Assembly (NCBI GenBank): GCA_910585665.1
Contig: CAJUFI010000045.1
Location: 1 to 37,824 of the forward strand
Direction of reading: 5' to 3'
DNA: 37,824 nt
Source: an uncultured Acetatifactor sp.
GTDB lineage: Bacteria > Bacillota > Clostridia > Lachnospirales > Lachnospiraceae
The notes beneath the pieces are model-generated. The model had not been told where the DNA came from, made no database searches, and was given only the letters and a program-made list of their open reading frames with translations. Each line of letters opens with the position of its first letter. Within the stretch, counting starts at the first letter, position 1. Below are positions 24,161 to 31,485 of this stretch, piece by piece. The translations under genes and the position numbers were made by a program.

Positions 24161-26278
24161 CTACGCCATCTCCTCCAGCGCCGTCTCTGTCTCCAGCATG
24201 CGCTCCAGCAGAGACTCCTGGCTGCTTTCCTCCGCGTCCAGCTGCTCCTGCAGCTCCATCAGCTTCTCGTAATCGGATGCCAGGGCGGGATCCATCATCT
24301 GGAGCTTGAGCCCGGCGGCCCGCTCCTCGCTGTCCGCCAGCTGCTTTTCATATTTCTCCAGCTGTCTGGTCAGGCGGGACTTTATCTTCCCGGGGCTATA
24401 GTAGGACTTCTTGTCAAAGACATCGGACAGGGTGGCTGCCCCGCCGCCGGAGCCGCATCCGCCGCTGCCGTCTCTGCTCCCGGTGTCCGCTTTCGCCTTG
24501 GCTCCAGTAGTGGAGCCTGCTCCAGCAGTGGTGCCTGCTTCCAAACCAGAGCCGCTGCCCCCTTTCGCCCTGGCTCCAGTAGTGGAGCCTGCTCCAGTAG
24601 TGGAGCCTGCTCCAGTAGTGGAGCCTGCTCCAGTAGCGGAGCCTGCGCCTGGAAGCGCCAGACGCTTTTCTTTCTCATGGAGGTAGTCCTCGTAGGCGTA
24701 AGGGTACTGCACCGCCTTCTTCTCCTCGAATTCCAATATCCCCGTGGCAATCTGCCGGATGAAGTATCTGTCATGGGACACGAACAGGACAGTCCCCGTG
24801 AAAGCCCGGAGCATCTGTTCCAAAGCCTCCTTGCCCACGATGTCCATATGGTTGGTGGGCTCGTCCAGGATCAGCAGGTTCGGCCTGGTCTGGAACATCT
24901 TGCACAGGGCCAGGCGCACCCGCTCCCCGCCGGAGAGCTGCCCCATTTTCTTCTCCACGTCCTCCCCGGAGAACAGAAAGCTCCCCAGGGCGCTGCGGAC
25001 CTGTTCCCGCTGGAGCCTGGGATACTCCTCCCAGAAATTCTCCAGCACCGTCTGCTCCGGGTTCATGAAATCTGCCACCGCCGCCTGCTGGTCGAAATAG
25101 CCCCACTCCACGTTGGGCCCAAAGGAAAAGCTTCCGCCCAACTGCCGCACCGAACCGGTGAGGGTCTTCAGCAAAGTGGACTTGCCGATGCCGTTCTCTC
25201 CGATGATGGCCAGCCGCTCCCCTTTGCGCAGGGTGAAAGTCACCTGGGACAGCTCCGACTCATAACCGATGCGCAGATTCTTGGCCGCCACCACCTCCGT
25301 ATAGCTTTCGATCCGGGGCTGGAACAGGGCGTGGAAAGCTTTCGTGTCGAAGCGCCTGGGCTTCTCTATCTTCACCATGTGCTCAATCGCCATGCGCTTG
25401 GATCTGGTGGCCGCCACCTTAGAGGGCGTGTTCTTCCATTTCTCAATCCACTCCGTCAGCCGCTGGATTTCTTTCTGCTGGGCTTCATAGTCCTTCTCCT
25501 GTTTGGCCTGGGCCGCTTTCTTCTGCTCCAGGAAAGCGGTATAATTGCCGGGATAGCGCCGGATATGATGGTACTCGATTTCATAGGTCACGTCTATGAT
25601 CCTGTCCAGGAACATCCTGTCGTGGGACACTATGACTACGGATTTGTCGTAACTTCTCAAGTATCCCTCCAGCCACTCTATGGTGGGGAGATCCAGATGG
25701 TTGGTGGGCTCGTCCAGCAGCATGATGTCCGGCCTGCTCAGGAGCAGCTTGATGAAAGCCACCTTGGTCTGCTGGCCGCCGGAGAAGCTGCCGATGGGCC
25801 GCTCCAGATCTCCCAGGGCGAATCCGAATTTCTGGAACATGATCTCCATATCCTGTCTCCAGGTATATCCGCGCAGGGCCTCCATCTGCTTTTGCAGACC
25901 ATCGTACTCGCGCAGCAGGGCGCTGTCCTGGCCTGTCTGCAGCAGTTCCTCGATTTCTTTCATCCTGGCTTCACAGGCAAAAACGGGCGCGAAGGCTTTC
26001 CCGATTTCCTCCTCCACCGAGGTCTCCCCCTCCGGGAAGCTGATCTGGTGCAGAAAACCGATGCGCTGCTTTCCCGCCATGGTGATGCCGCATTCCTCAT
26101 CGCTGTCCAGATTGTTCATGTGAATGTCCCCGTTAATCAGCTTCAGCAGCGTGGTCTTGCCGCAGCCGTTCCGTCCCACCACAGCAATCTTCTCATTGTC
26201 CCGAATCTCGAAATCCACGTTTTCCAATATAGTGTCCGCGCCGTACTGCACCAGCGCGTGTCTAATCTGATATCTCAT
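24161..26278 (-). CDS. ABC-F family ATPase with repeat-expanded linker
   Basis: A 705-residue soluble protein with two ABC domains and no membrane segments, as in ABC-F translation factors and ribosome-protection proteins. NBD1 has Walker A GRNGCGKTT, signature FSGGQQ and Walker B LLDEPTNHLD; NBD2 has GENGIGKST, LSGGERVR and LILDEPTNHMD. The interdomain linker is charged and helical. After NBD2 comes an Ala/Gly/Ser/Thr repeat (AGSTTG units) and then a coiled-coil C-terminal domain as in Uup/YdiF types. ABC-F proteins bind the ribosomal E site and help stalled or antibiotic-blocked ribosomes; resistance cannot be inferred here. AGAGGA precedes ATG 26278. Confidence 0.92.
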   Translation of the reverse strand: MRYQIRHALVQYGADTILENVDFEIRDNEKIAVVGRNGCGKTTLLKLINGDIHMNNLDSDEECGITMAGKQRIGFLHQISFPEGETSVEEEIGKAFAPVFACEARMKEIEELLQTGQDSALLREYDGLQKQMEALRGYTWRQDMEIMFQKFGFALGDLERPIGSFSGGQQTKVAFIKLLLSRPDIMLLDEPTNHLDLPTIEWLEGYLRSYDKSVVIVSHDRMFLDRIIDVTYEIEYHHIRRYPGNYTAFLEQKKAAQAKQEKDYEAQQKEIQRLTEWIEKWKNTPSKVAATRSKRMAIEHMVKIEKPRRFDTKAFHALFQPRIESYTEVVAAKNLRIGYESELSQVTFTLRKGERLAIIGENGIGKSTLLKTLTGSVRQLGGSFSFGPNVEWGYFDQQAAVADFMNPEQTVLENFWEEYPRLQREQVRSALGSFLFSGEDVEKKMGQLSGGERVRLALCKMFQTRPNLLILDEPTNHMDIVGKEALEQMLRAFTGTVLFVSHDRYFIRQIATGILEFEEKKAVQYPYAYEDYLHEKEKRLALPGAGSATGAGSTTGAGSTTGAGSTTGARAKGGSGSGLEAGTTAGAGSTTGAKAKADTGSRDGSGGCGSGGGAATLSDVFDKKSYYSPGKIKSRLTRQLEKYEKQLADSEERAAGLKLQMMDPALASDYEKLMELQEQLDAEESSQESLLERMLETETALEEMA
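24501..24644. repeat. 18-bp repeats within the ABC-F gene
   Basis: GCTCCAGTAGTGGAGCCT repeats twice at 24501-24536 and four times at 24573-24644 with one or two substitutions. Each unit is itself a near-hairpin (GGCTCC...GGAGCC) and encodes AGSTTG on the - strand. Confidence 0.9.
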
Positions 26279-26449
26279 GACTTAGTCCTCTCTTCTCCGT
26301 CCCGCAGACTTCTTTGTCCTGGGCATTATCCGCAGATACTCATCTGTGCTCTACAGGCCCCTTTATCCGAGACAACACCCAGGGATATCCAGCCGTGCTC
26401 CATTGACCCCTTTGTTCGGGACAGCGCCTGCGGATGCTTCTATCGCCAC

Positions 26450-26481
26450 AAAAAGCCGCAGCGAACCGGCTGCGGCTTTTT
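26450..26481. terminator. Bidirectional intrinsic terminator
   Basis: AAAAAGCCGCAG (26450-26461) and CTGCGGCTTTTT (26470-26481), perfect 12-bp arms and 8-base loop. It lies in the 510-bp gap between the divergent ABC-F and ispE genes. The rest of the gap shows a degenerate ~55-bp duplication (about 26345-26440) but no gene; the terminator may be left from a lost + strand gene. Confidence 0.8.
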
Positions 26482-26705
26482 CATGCGTCATTTTATCCTG
26501 TTCCGATTATACTCTACTCTAAATGCCTTTCAGCAGTATACTGTTGAATCTATCCCTGATGAACGATGTCATATGCTCTCCTCTTTCCCGGCTCTCCGTC
26601 CGCTCCCTGCCTTAAATAAGTTCATTGTACCATATCCCCTGAAAACCCGCAACCGGAAAATGCGAAAGTTTGTCTCCCGCAAACCGTTAAAAAGGCAGAT
26701 AAACC

Positions 26706-26744
26706 TTGACGGAAAGGGAGCGATTGTATATAATTTTGTACAAT
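26706..26744 (+). promoter_or_regulatory. Promoter of the ispE operon with overlapping inverted repeat
   Basis: TTGACG (26706-26711), 17-base spacer, TATAAT (26729-26734). ATTGTA (26723-26728) and TACAAT (26739-26744) flank the -10, resembling the symmetrical sites bound by GntR-family regulators; the second gene of the operon is a GntR regulator, so autoregulation is possible. Confidence 0.65.
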
Positions 26745-26789
26745 AGCAATAATGACAGGGTTTACAGGAATCCCCATGGAGAGATACAG

Positions 26790-27659
26790 ATGAGAGAATA
26801 TCAGGCAATGGCGTACGCCAAAATCAATCTGGGCCTGGATGTGGTACGTCGGCTGGAGAACGGCTATCACCAGGTGAAAATGGTCATGCAGAGCATCGGC
26901 CTGGGAGACCAGCTGACGCTGGAAATGGCAGGCTGCGGCATAACCATCACCACCGATGCCCCGGGGCTCCCCACGGACAGGAGCAATCTGATCCATAAGG
27001 CCGCCAGCCTGATGTTCGAAACATACGGCATCCATTCCGGCATCCGCGTCCATCTCCGGAAGGAGATTCCCATGGCCGCCGGCATGGCGGGCGGGAGCAC
27101 CGATGCCGCCGCGGTCATGAAAGGCATCAACGAACTGTTCCGGCTGGGCCTCCCGCTGTCCCGGCTGATGGAGGACGGCGTGGCCATCGGCGCGGACGTG
27201 CCCTACTGCATCCTGGGAGGAACCGCGCTGGCCGAGGGCATCGGCGAGCGGCTGACAGCACTTCCGCCCATGCCCGATTGCCATATCCTGGTGGCGAAGC
27301 CCCGGGCGGAGGTGTCCACCAAATATGTCTACGAGCACCTGGACGCCCAGGGCCTCACGGCCCACCCTGACATCGACGGCATGGTGCAGGCCATCCGCCA
27401 GGGCGACCTGCAGGGCATCACAGGGCGCATGGAAAACGTGCTGGAGACCGTCACTGTCCCGGCCCATCCTGTCATAGCAGACCTGAAAGGGCGCATGCTG
27501 GAGTCAGGCGCGGAGAACAGCCTGATGAGCGGCAGCGGCCCCACGGTGTTCGGCATCTTTTCCGAGGAGGAGAAAGCCCGGGCGGCTTATGCGCGGCTCA
27601 GGGAAGAGAACCTGGCAGACCGGCTGTTCCTGACGGAACCTTGCCGCAATGCCGATTGA
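26790..27659 (+). CDS. ispE: 4-(cytidine 5'-diphospho)-2-C-methyl-D-erythritol kinase
   Basis: A 289-residue GHMP kinase of the non-mevalonate (MEP) isoprenoid pathway, phosphorylating CDP-ME at the 2-hydroxyl. N-terminal AYAKINLGLDV, the glycine-rich ATP motif PMAAGMAGGSTDAAA (residues 94-108, catalytic Asp106) and the C-terminal motif LMSGSGPTVFGIF are present. Start chosen at ATG 26790 behind GGAGAG; a longer frame to 26706 runs through the promoter. First gene of a five-gene + strand operon. Length is normal. Confidence 0.96.
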   Translation: MREYQAMAYAKINLGLDVVRRLENGYHQVKMVMQSIGLGDQLTLEMAGCGITITTDAPGLPTDRSNLIHKAASLMFETYGIHSGIRVHLRKEIPMAAGMAGGSTDAAAVMKGINELFRLGLPLSRLMEDGVAIGADVPYCILGGTALAEGIGERLTALPPMPDCHILVAKPRAEVSTKYVYEHLDAQGLTAHPDIDGMVQAIRQGDLQGITGRMENVLETVTVPAHPVIADLKGRMLESGAENSLMSGSGPTVFGIFSEEEKARAAYARLREENLADRLFLTEPCRNAD

Positions 27660-27725
27660 ACACGGAGCGGCCGCTTGGCAGGAGAGGCAGGCGGCCGGAA
27701 CCGGTTTTCACAAGGGAGGATCGAT

Positions 27726-28400
27726 ATGCAGAGTTCTTTTGACTCGGATCTACCGCTCAGGGATGTGGTTTTCAATACTTTGCGCCAGGCCATCCTCATC
27801 GGCGAGCTGAAGCCCGGCGAGCGCCTGATGGAGCTCCACCTGGCAGATAGGCTGGGAGTCAGCCGCACGCCGGTGCGGGAGGCCATCCGCCGCCTGGAAC
27901 TGGAGGGGCTGGTGACCATGATTCCGAGAAAAGGCGCGGAAGTGGCCCGGATCACGGAAAAGAGCATGAGCGATGTGCTGGAAGTCCGCCGGACGCTGGA
28001 CGCGCTCTGCGCGGAGCTTGCCTGCGACCGCATCACCCCTGAGAGCCTAGCCGCCCTGAAAAAGGCCTGCGACCATTTCGAACAGTGCGTCGGCACCCAT
28101 GATGCCAAGAAAATCGCCGAGGCGGACGTGTCTCTGCACGACATCATCGTGGAAGCCACCGGGAACCAGCGCCTGATCCAAATGGTGCACAACCTCTCCG
28201 AACAGATGTACCGCTACCGTTTTGAATACATCAAGGACAGCAGCCAGCATGATACCCTGGTGAAGGAGCATAGAATTATCTATCAGAGCATCGTGGACAA
28301 GGACAAGGACACTGCGGCTGCGGCTGCCAGGCTCCATATCGACAATCAGAAGAAAGCCATCATCCGCCAGATCCGCCTGGAAAGCCGGGCGGGGCGCTGA
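27726..28400 (+). CDS. GntR-family transcriptional regulator (FCD domain)
   Basis: A 224-residue regulator. The winged helix-turn-helix at residues ~10-75 includes LADRLGVSRTPVREAIRRLELEGLV; the helical FCD ligand-binding domain follows (VRRTLDALCAELACDRI ... SLHDIIVEATGN, HRIIYQSIVDKD), with the His/Asp positions that often bind metal. AAGGGAGG precedes ATG 27726. It is 66 bp downstream of ispE in the same direction. FCD regulators usually respond to small carboxylates or sugar acids; the effector is unknown. The promoter upstream of ispE contains a possible binding site. Confidence 0.92.
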   Translation: MQSSFDSDLPLRDVVFNTLRQAILIGELKPGERLMELHLADRLGVSRTPVREAIRRLELEGLVTMIPRKGAEVARITEKSMSDVLEVRRTLDALCAELACDRITPESLAALKKACDHFEQCVGTHDAKKIAEADVSLHDIIVEATGNQRLIQMVHNLSEQMYRYRFEYIKDSSQHDTLVKEHRIIYQSIVDKDKDTAAAAARLHIDNQKKAIIRQIRLESRAGR

Positions 28401-28491
28401 GCCGCAGGGTTCCCCTGTAAATTTGCGAAAAGCGGAATAACCCCGGGAAATCAAGGCAATACTCCTCCAAAACAGGAAAGAGGGAGATTGC

Positions 28492-28773
28492 ATGAAGAAG
28501 AAACGCCTGGGAATCCGCATTACGATAGGGCTGTGCGCCGCCTTGGGGTGGTGGGGCCTGTTATATCCGGAGCTTGTGCTGACTCCGGACACCGTGAGAG
28601 TCGTCCAGGAGGACGGGGACCAGGAGGCTGGCACCCTGGAGTGGAGCTTTGGCAGCAGCCTGTTCCTGGACCTTCTGAACGCGGGCCGGGACAAGATCAC
28701 GCCCCGCAGCAGACTGCTCACGGACATCAGTTCATTTTGGGAGGCTTTACATGACAGGGACAGCAATCAGTGA
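28492..28773 (+). CDS. Small membrane-anchored protein of unknown function
   Basis: A 93-residue protein with a basic N-terminus (MKKKRLGIR) and one hydrophobic segment of about 20 residues, then a short extracytoplasmic part (LTPDTVRVVQEDGDQEAGTLEWSFGSSLFLDLLNAG). It may be a membrane anchor or uncleaved signal. GAGGGAG precedes ATG 28492. Its 3' end overlaps the start of murI by 23 bases, implying translational coupling. No family recognised. Confidence 0.7.
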   Translation: MKKKRLGIRITIGLCAALGWWGLLYPELVLTPDTVRVVQEDGDQEAGTLEWSFGSSLFLDLLNAGRDKITPRSRLLTDISSFWEALHDRDSNQ

Positions 28774-29668
28774 AAACGCGGATTCCACTGCGGATTCCGC
28801 CACATGCCGCGGCGGGCTGGCAGGCTGCGGGGTAAGCGGCCCGGCGCAGCCGGACAGGAACGCCCCCATCGGCGTGTTCGATTCCGGTGTGGGCGGCCTG
28901 ACTGTGGTGCGGGAAATCATACGGCAGCTCCCCAATGAGGAGATCATCTATTTCGGCGACACGGCCCGGGTGCCCTATGGGAACAAGTCCCAGGAGACCG
29001 TCACCCGGTTCTCGGAACAGATTGTCCGCTTCCTACGCACCTTCCGGGTGAAGACCATCGTGGTGGCCTGCAACACTGCCAGCGCCTATGCCATGGAGGC
29101 CCTGGAGCGGGACATCGATGTCCCCATCATCGGGGTGGTGAAGCCGGGGGCGAAAGCTGCCGCTGAGACCACAAGAAATGGACGGATAGGCGTCATCGCC
29201 ACGGAGGCCACCATCGGCAGCCAAATCTACGCCAAGTACATACAGGAGCTGAACCGGGACGTGACCATCTACGGCAAGGCCTGCCCGCTCTTCGTCCCTC
29301 TGGTGGAGGAAGGGCTGCTGGAGGATCCTGTCACCGATGAAATCGCCCGCCGGTATCTGGCCGAGCTGATCGACATCGATATCGACACCCTGATCCTGGG
29401 CTGCACCCACTATCCCCTGATTCGTTCCACCCTGGGCCGCATCATGGGGGAGGGCGTGACGCTGGTGAATCCTGCCTACGAGACCACCAGGGAGCTCCAC
29501 GGAATGCTGGCCGGCCTGAATCTGCTGCGCCGGGAATCCCCGGGGCTCGGCAGCAACCGCTACCAGTTCTATGTCAGCGACAAAGCGGAGAAATTCGTCC
29601 GGTTCGCCAATTCCATCATCAAGTATGGGATTCTGTCGGCCAAGACGATCAATATCGAAGATTATTAG
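28751..29668 (+). CDS. murI: Glutamate racemase
   Basis: A 305-residue enzyme converting L- to D-glutamate for peptidoglycan precursors. The cofactor-independent two-cysteine mechanism is supported by Cys107 in VVACNTASA and Cys218 in LGCTHYPL; the N-terminal substrate loop FDSGVGGLTV is at 43-52. About 36 extra N-terminal residues (Ala/Ser/Gly/Cys-rich) precede the usual start; GGGAGG before ATG 28751 supports this start, and no later in-frame ATG lies before IGVFDSG. Cytoplasmic. In operon with ispE, GntR and DUF1934. Confidence 0.96.
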   Translation: MTGTAISENADSTADSATCRGGLAGCGVSGPAQPDRNAPIGVFDSGVGGLTVVREIIRQLPNEEIIYFGDTARVPYGNKSQETVTRFSEQIVRFLRTFRVKTIVVACNTASAYAMEALERDIDVPIIGVVKPGAKAAAETTRNGRIGVIATEATIGSQIYAKYIQELNRDVTIYGKACPLFVPLVEEGLLEDPVTDEIARRYLAELIDIDIDTLILGCTHYPLIRSTLGRIMGEGVTLVNPAYETTRELHGMLAGLNLLRRESPGLGSNRYQFYVSDKAEKFVRFANSIIKYGILSAKTINIEDY

Positions 29669-29686
29669 AACACAGGAGAACTCCTT

Positions 29687-30289
29687 ATGGCAGAGAAAGC
29701 GATGCTCACGCTGGAGGGGCGGCAGCGGGACGAGTCCGGCGAGGAGACTGTCACCAAGCTCCGCACCCAGGCAGATTATTCCATCAGAAACGGCTGCCAT
29801 TATATCCTCTATGAGGAAAAACTGCCCGATTCTGAAGCTGTCGTCAAGAACCTCATCAAGCTGAAGGGTTCCGTACTGGAGATGACCAAGCGCGGCCCCG
29901 TCAGTTCCCGCATGGTATTTGAGGCGGGGCAGAGCCATCGGACGGATTACGTCACGCCCTACGGAATCCTCCCGCTGGAAGTCTGCACGCAGGAGCTGGA
30001 AGTCTGCGCCGGGGAACCGGACGGCAGGCCCGCAGGCCCGGGAGCATCGGGCCGGGAACCGGACGGCAGGCCCGCAGGCCCGGGAGCATCGGGCCGGGAA
30101 CCGGACGGCAGGCCCGCAGGCCCGGGAGCATCTGGCCGGGAACCGCACGGCAGGCCCGCAGGCCCGGAAAGCAATTTCCAGGAAAACGGGCTGGAAATCC
30201 GTCTGTCCTATCGATTGGCTTCCGGGGAACAGTTCCTCTCCCACTGCGCCATCACTATCTCCCTGGCGCTCCTGCGCGGCACAAGTTGA
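29687..30289 (+). CDS. DUF1934 (YwiB-like) protein with repeat insertion
   Basis: A 200-residue protein; the family is usually about 140 residues and forms a small lipocalin-like beta-barrel of unknown role. The N-terminal part (LTLEGRQRDESGEETVTKLRTQADYSIRNGCHYILYEE ... GSVLEMTKRGPVSSRMVFEAGQ) and the C-terminal part (LEIRLSYRLASGEQFLSHCAITISL) are typical. Between them lies a ~55-residue insertion made of nearly four 14-residue units PDGRPAGPGASGRE, which should form a surface loop. It follows murI by 18 bp and ends the operon. Confidence 0.85.
   Translation: MAEKAMLTLEGRQRDESGEETVTKLRTQADYSIRNGCHYILYEEKLPDSEAVVKNLIKLKGSVLEMTKRGPVSSRMVFEAGQSHRTDYVTPYGILPLEVCTQELEVCAGEPDGRPAGPGASGREPDGRPAGPGASGREPDGRPAGPGASGREPHGRPAGPESNFQENGLEIRLSYRLASGEQFLSHCAITISLALLRGTS
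30017..30172 (+). repeat. 42-bp tandem repeat in the DUF1934 gene
   Basis: Units start at 30017, 30059, 30101 and 30143, with the fourth partial. The core is CCGGACGGCAGGCCCGCAGG. The unit keeps the frame (14 codons) and contains the palindrome GGCCCGCAGGCCC-type stretch. Confidence 0.9.
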
Positions 30290-30616
30290 CCCCCGGAACA
30301 CATCTCACCGCTTTCCTGGTCGCGCCCCGCCGCCCTCTGGCTCAAGCCTTTTTCTTACGGTTTCTTTGTGCGCCAGCGCTTCGAAACCCAGCTAATGCCA
30401 AGGCAGATACCAGCAGATCTGTAGAGTGCTTTCAAAAGAGATGTTCCCAATCTTTCCAGGAATTGTCACAAATCCTTCGTTTGAACTAAACATTTCCTTT
30501 CCGTCTGCCGAAATAACTGATAGAAGACATATATAGGCAATGGAGTCTGCGCCAGGCGCGGGGACTATTGTCAAAATCATGGATGATGCTATCTATTTCG
30601 TCAGAAGGAGGATACT
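30290..30616 (+). promoter_or_regulatory. Intergenic region with a possible sigma-D (FliA-type) promoter
   Basis: 327 bases without a gene. TAAA (30487-30490), 16 bases, then GCCGAAAT (30507-30514) is close to the motility sigma consensus TAAA-N15-GCCGATAT. The segment also partly resembles MITE end sequence (AAATAACTGATA), which is a competing explanation. A second, vegetative-like pair TTGTCA and TATCTA lies near 30570-30597. Confidence 0.3.
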
Positions 30617-31258
30617 ATGAGTGTAAATGGAATTACATCAAGCCAGGCTACGGCTGCCTACAGCTATTCCGCTACGGAAAACGTAAAAGCCGATACCACA
30701 GCTTCAACCGCGACAGAATCTTCCAAGAAAGAAGACTCTGCTGCCGACAAGGGCGTCGTATATGTGCCCAGCGCGGACAGCACTGCTGCCACCAAGACCT
30801 ATACGCCCGACACGAATATGATCAACAAGCTGAAAGCGGACGCGGACGCCCGCACCGCCCAGCTGCGCAGCCTGGTAGAGAAGATGATGACCGGCCAGGC
30901 CACCGCTTATGGCAAGGCCAACGATATCTGGTCCTTCCTGAGAGAGGGGAACTTCACCGTAGACGCCGCCACCAAGAAGCAGGCACAGGCCGACATCGCC
31001 GAGGACGGCTACTGGGGCGTGAACCAGACCTCCGACAGGATCATCGATTTCGCCAAGGCGCTGACCGGCGGCGACCCTGACAAGATCGAGGACATGCGCG
31101 CCGCCTTCGAGAAGGGCTTCAAGAAGGCCGGCAAGACCTGGGGCGGCAATCTCCCCGACATCTCCCAGCGCACCTATGAGGCCGTCATGGAGAAGTTCGA
31201 CAAGATGGCTGAGGAGGCCAAGAAGACCAGCTCTACTCCGGTGGACACCGAGGGCTAA
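30617..31258 (+). CDS. Conserved Lachnospiraceae protein of unknown function
   Basis: A 213-residue, probably cytoplasmic protein. Residues 1-75 are low-complexity and Ala/Ser/Thr/Lys-rich; residues ~80-205 form a helical domain (MINKLKADADARTAQLRSLVEKM... TKKQAQADIAEDGYWGVNQTSDRIIDFAKALTGGDPDKIEDMRAAFEKGFKKAGKTWGGNLPDISQRTYEAVMEKFDKM). I recall closely similar proteins in other Lachnospiraceae, some near motility genes, without an assigned function. AGAAGGAGG lies before ATG 30617 and an intrinsic terminator follows. No signal peptide or membrane segment. Confidence 0.8.
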   Translation: MSVNGITSSQATAAYSYSATENVKADTTASTATESSKKEDSAADKGVVYVPSADSTAATKTYTPDTNMINKLKADADARTAQLRSLVEKMMTGQATAYGKANDIWSFLREGNFTVDAATKKQAQADIAEDGYWGVNQTSDRIIDFAKALTGGDPDKIEDMRAAFEKGFKKAGKTWGGNLPDISQRTYEAVMEKFDKMAEEAKKTSSTPVDTEG

Positions 31259-31294
31259 GTCCGTCAGCCCCTTAAGATTGTAGCTGCAAGGAAG

Positions 31295-31351
31295 AAATCC
31301 CTGCCAAGACCAGTCCCTTTTACGGCATCTGGTTCTCGGCAGGGATTTTTT
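31295..31351 (+). terminator. Intrinsic terminator after the 30617 gene
   Basis: AAATCCCTGCC (31295-31305) pairs with GGCAGGGATTT (31338-31348), with an imperfect inner stem and a run of T. Confidence 0.8.
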
Positions 31352-31485
31352 GCCGACTTTTCCTGTATGGAAGCAACAGGCATCCGCACAGGAAATCCCC
31401 GGTCGGCACCGCGCGCCTTCCGGGGATTCCGTCATAGCCGATTCTCTGGGCGGCTCCTGTCTCTTGTCCGCCGCTTTCCGCGTCC

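Noticed and set aside
24113..26746. 877-codon open frame on the + strand
   Set aside because: Antisense to the ABC-F gene; low-complexity translation without a recognisable domain.
29033..30301. 422-codon open frame on the - strand
   Set aside because: Antisense to murI and DUF1934; the repeated CGPAVRFPARCSRA stretch only reflects the 42-bp repeat.
30455..30530. Fifth copy of the 100-bp element
   Set aside because: AGGAATTGTCACAAAT and GTCTGCCGAAATAACTGATA resemble the ends, but both point the same way, no inverted partner or flanking TTA pair exists, and spacing does not fit.
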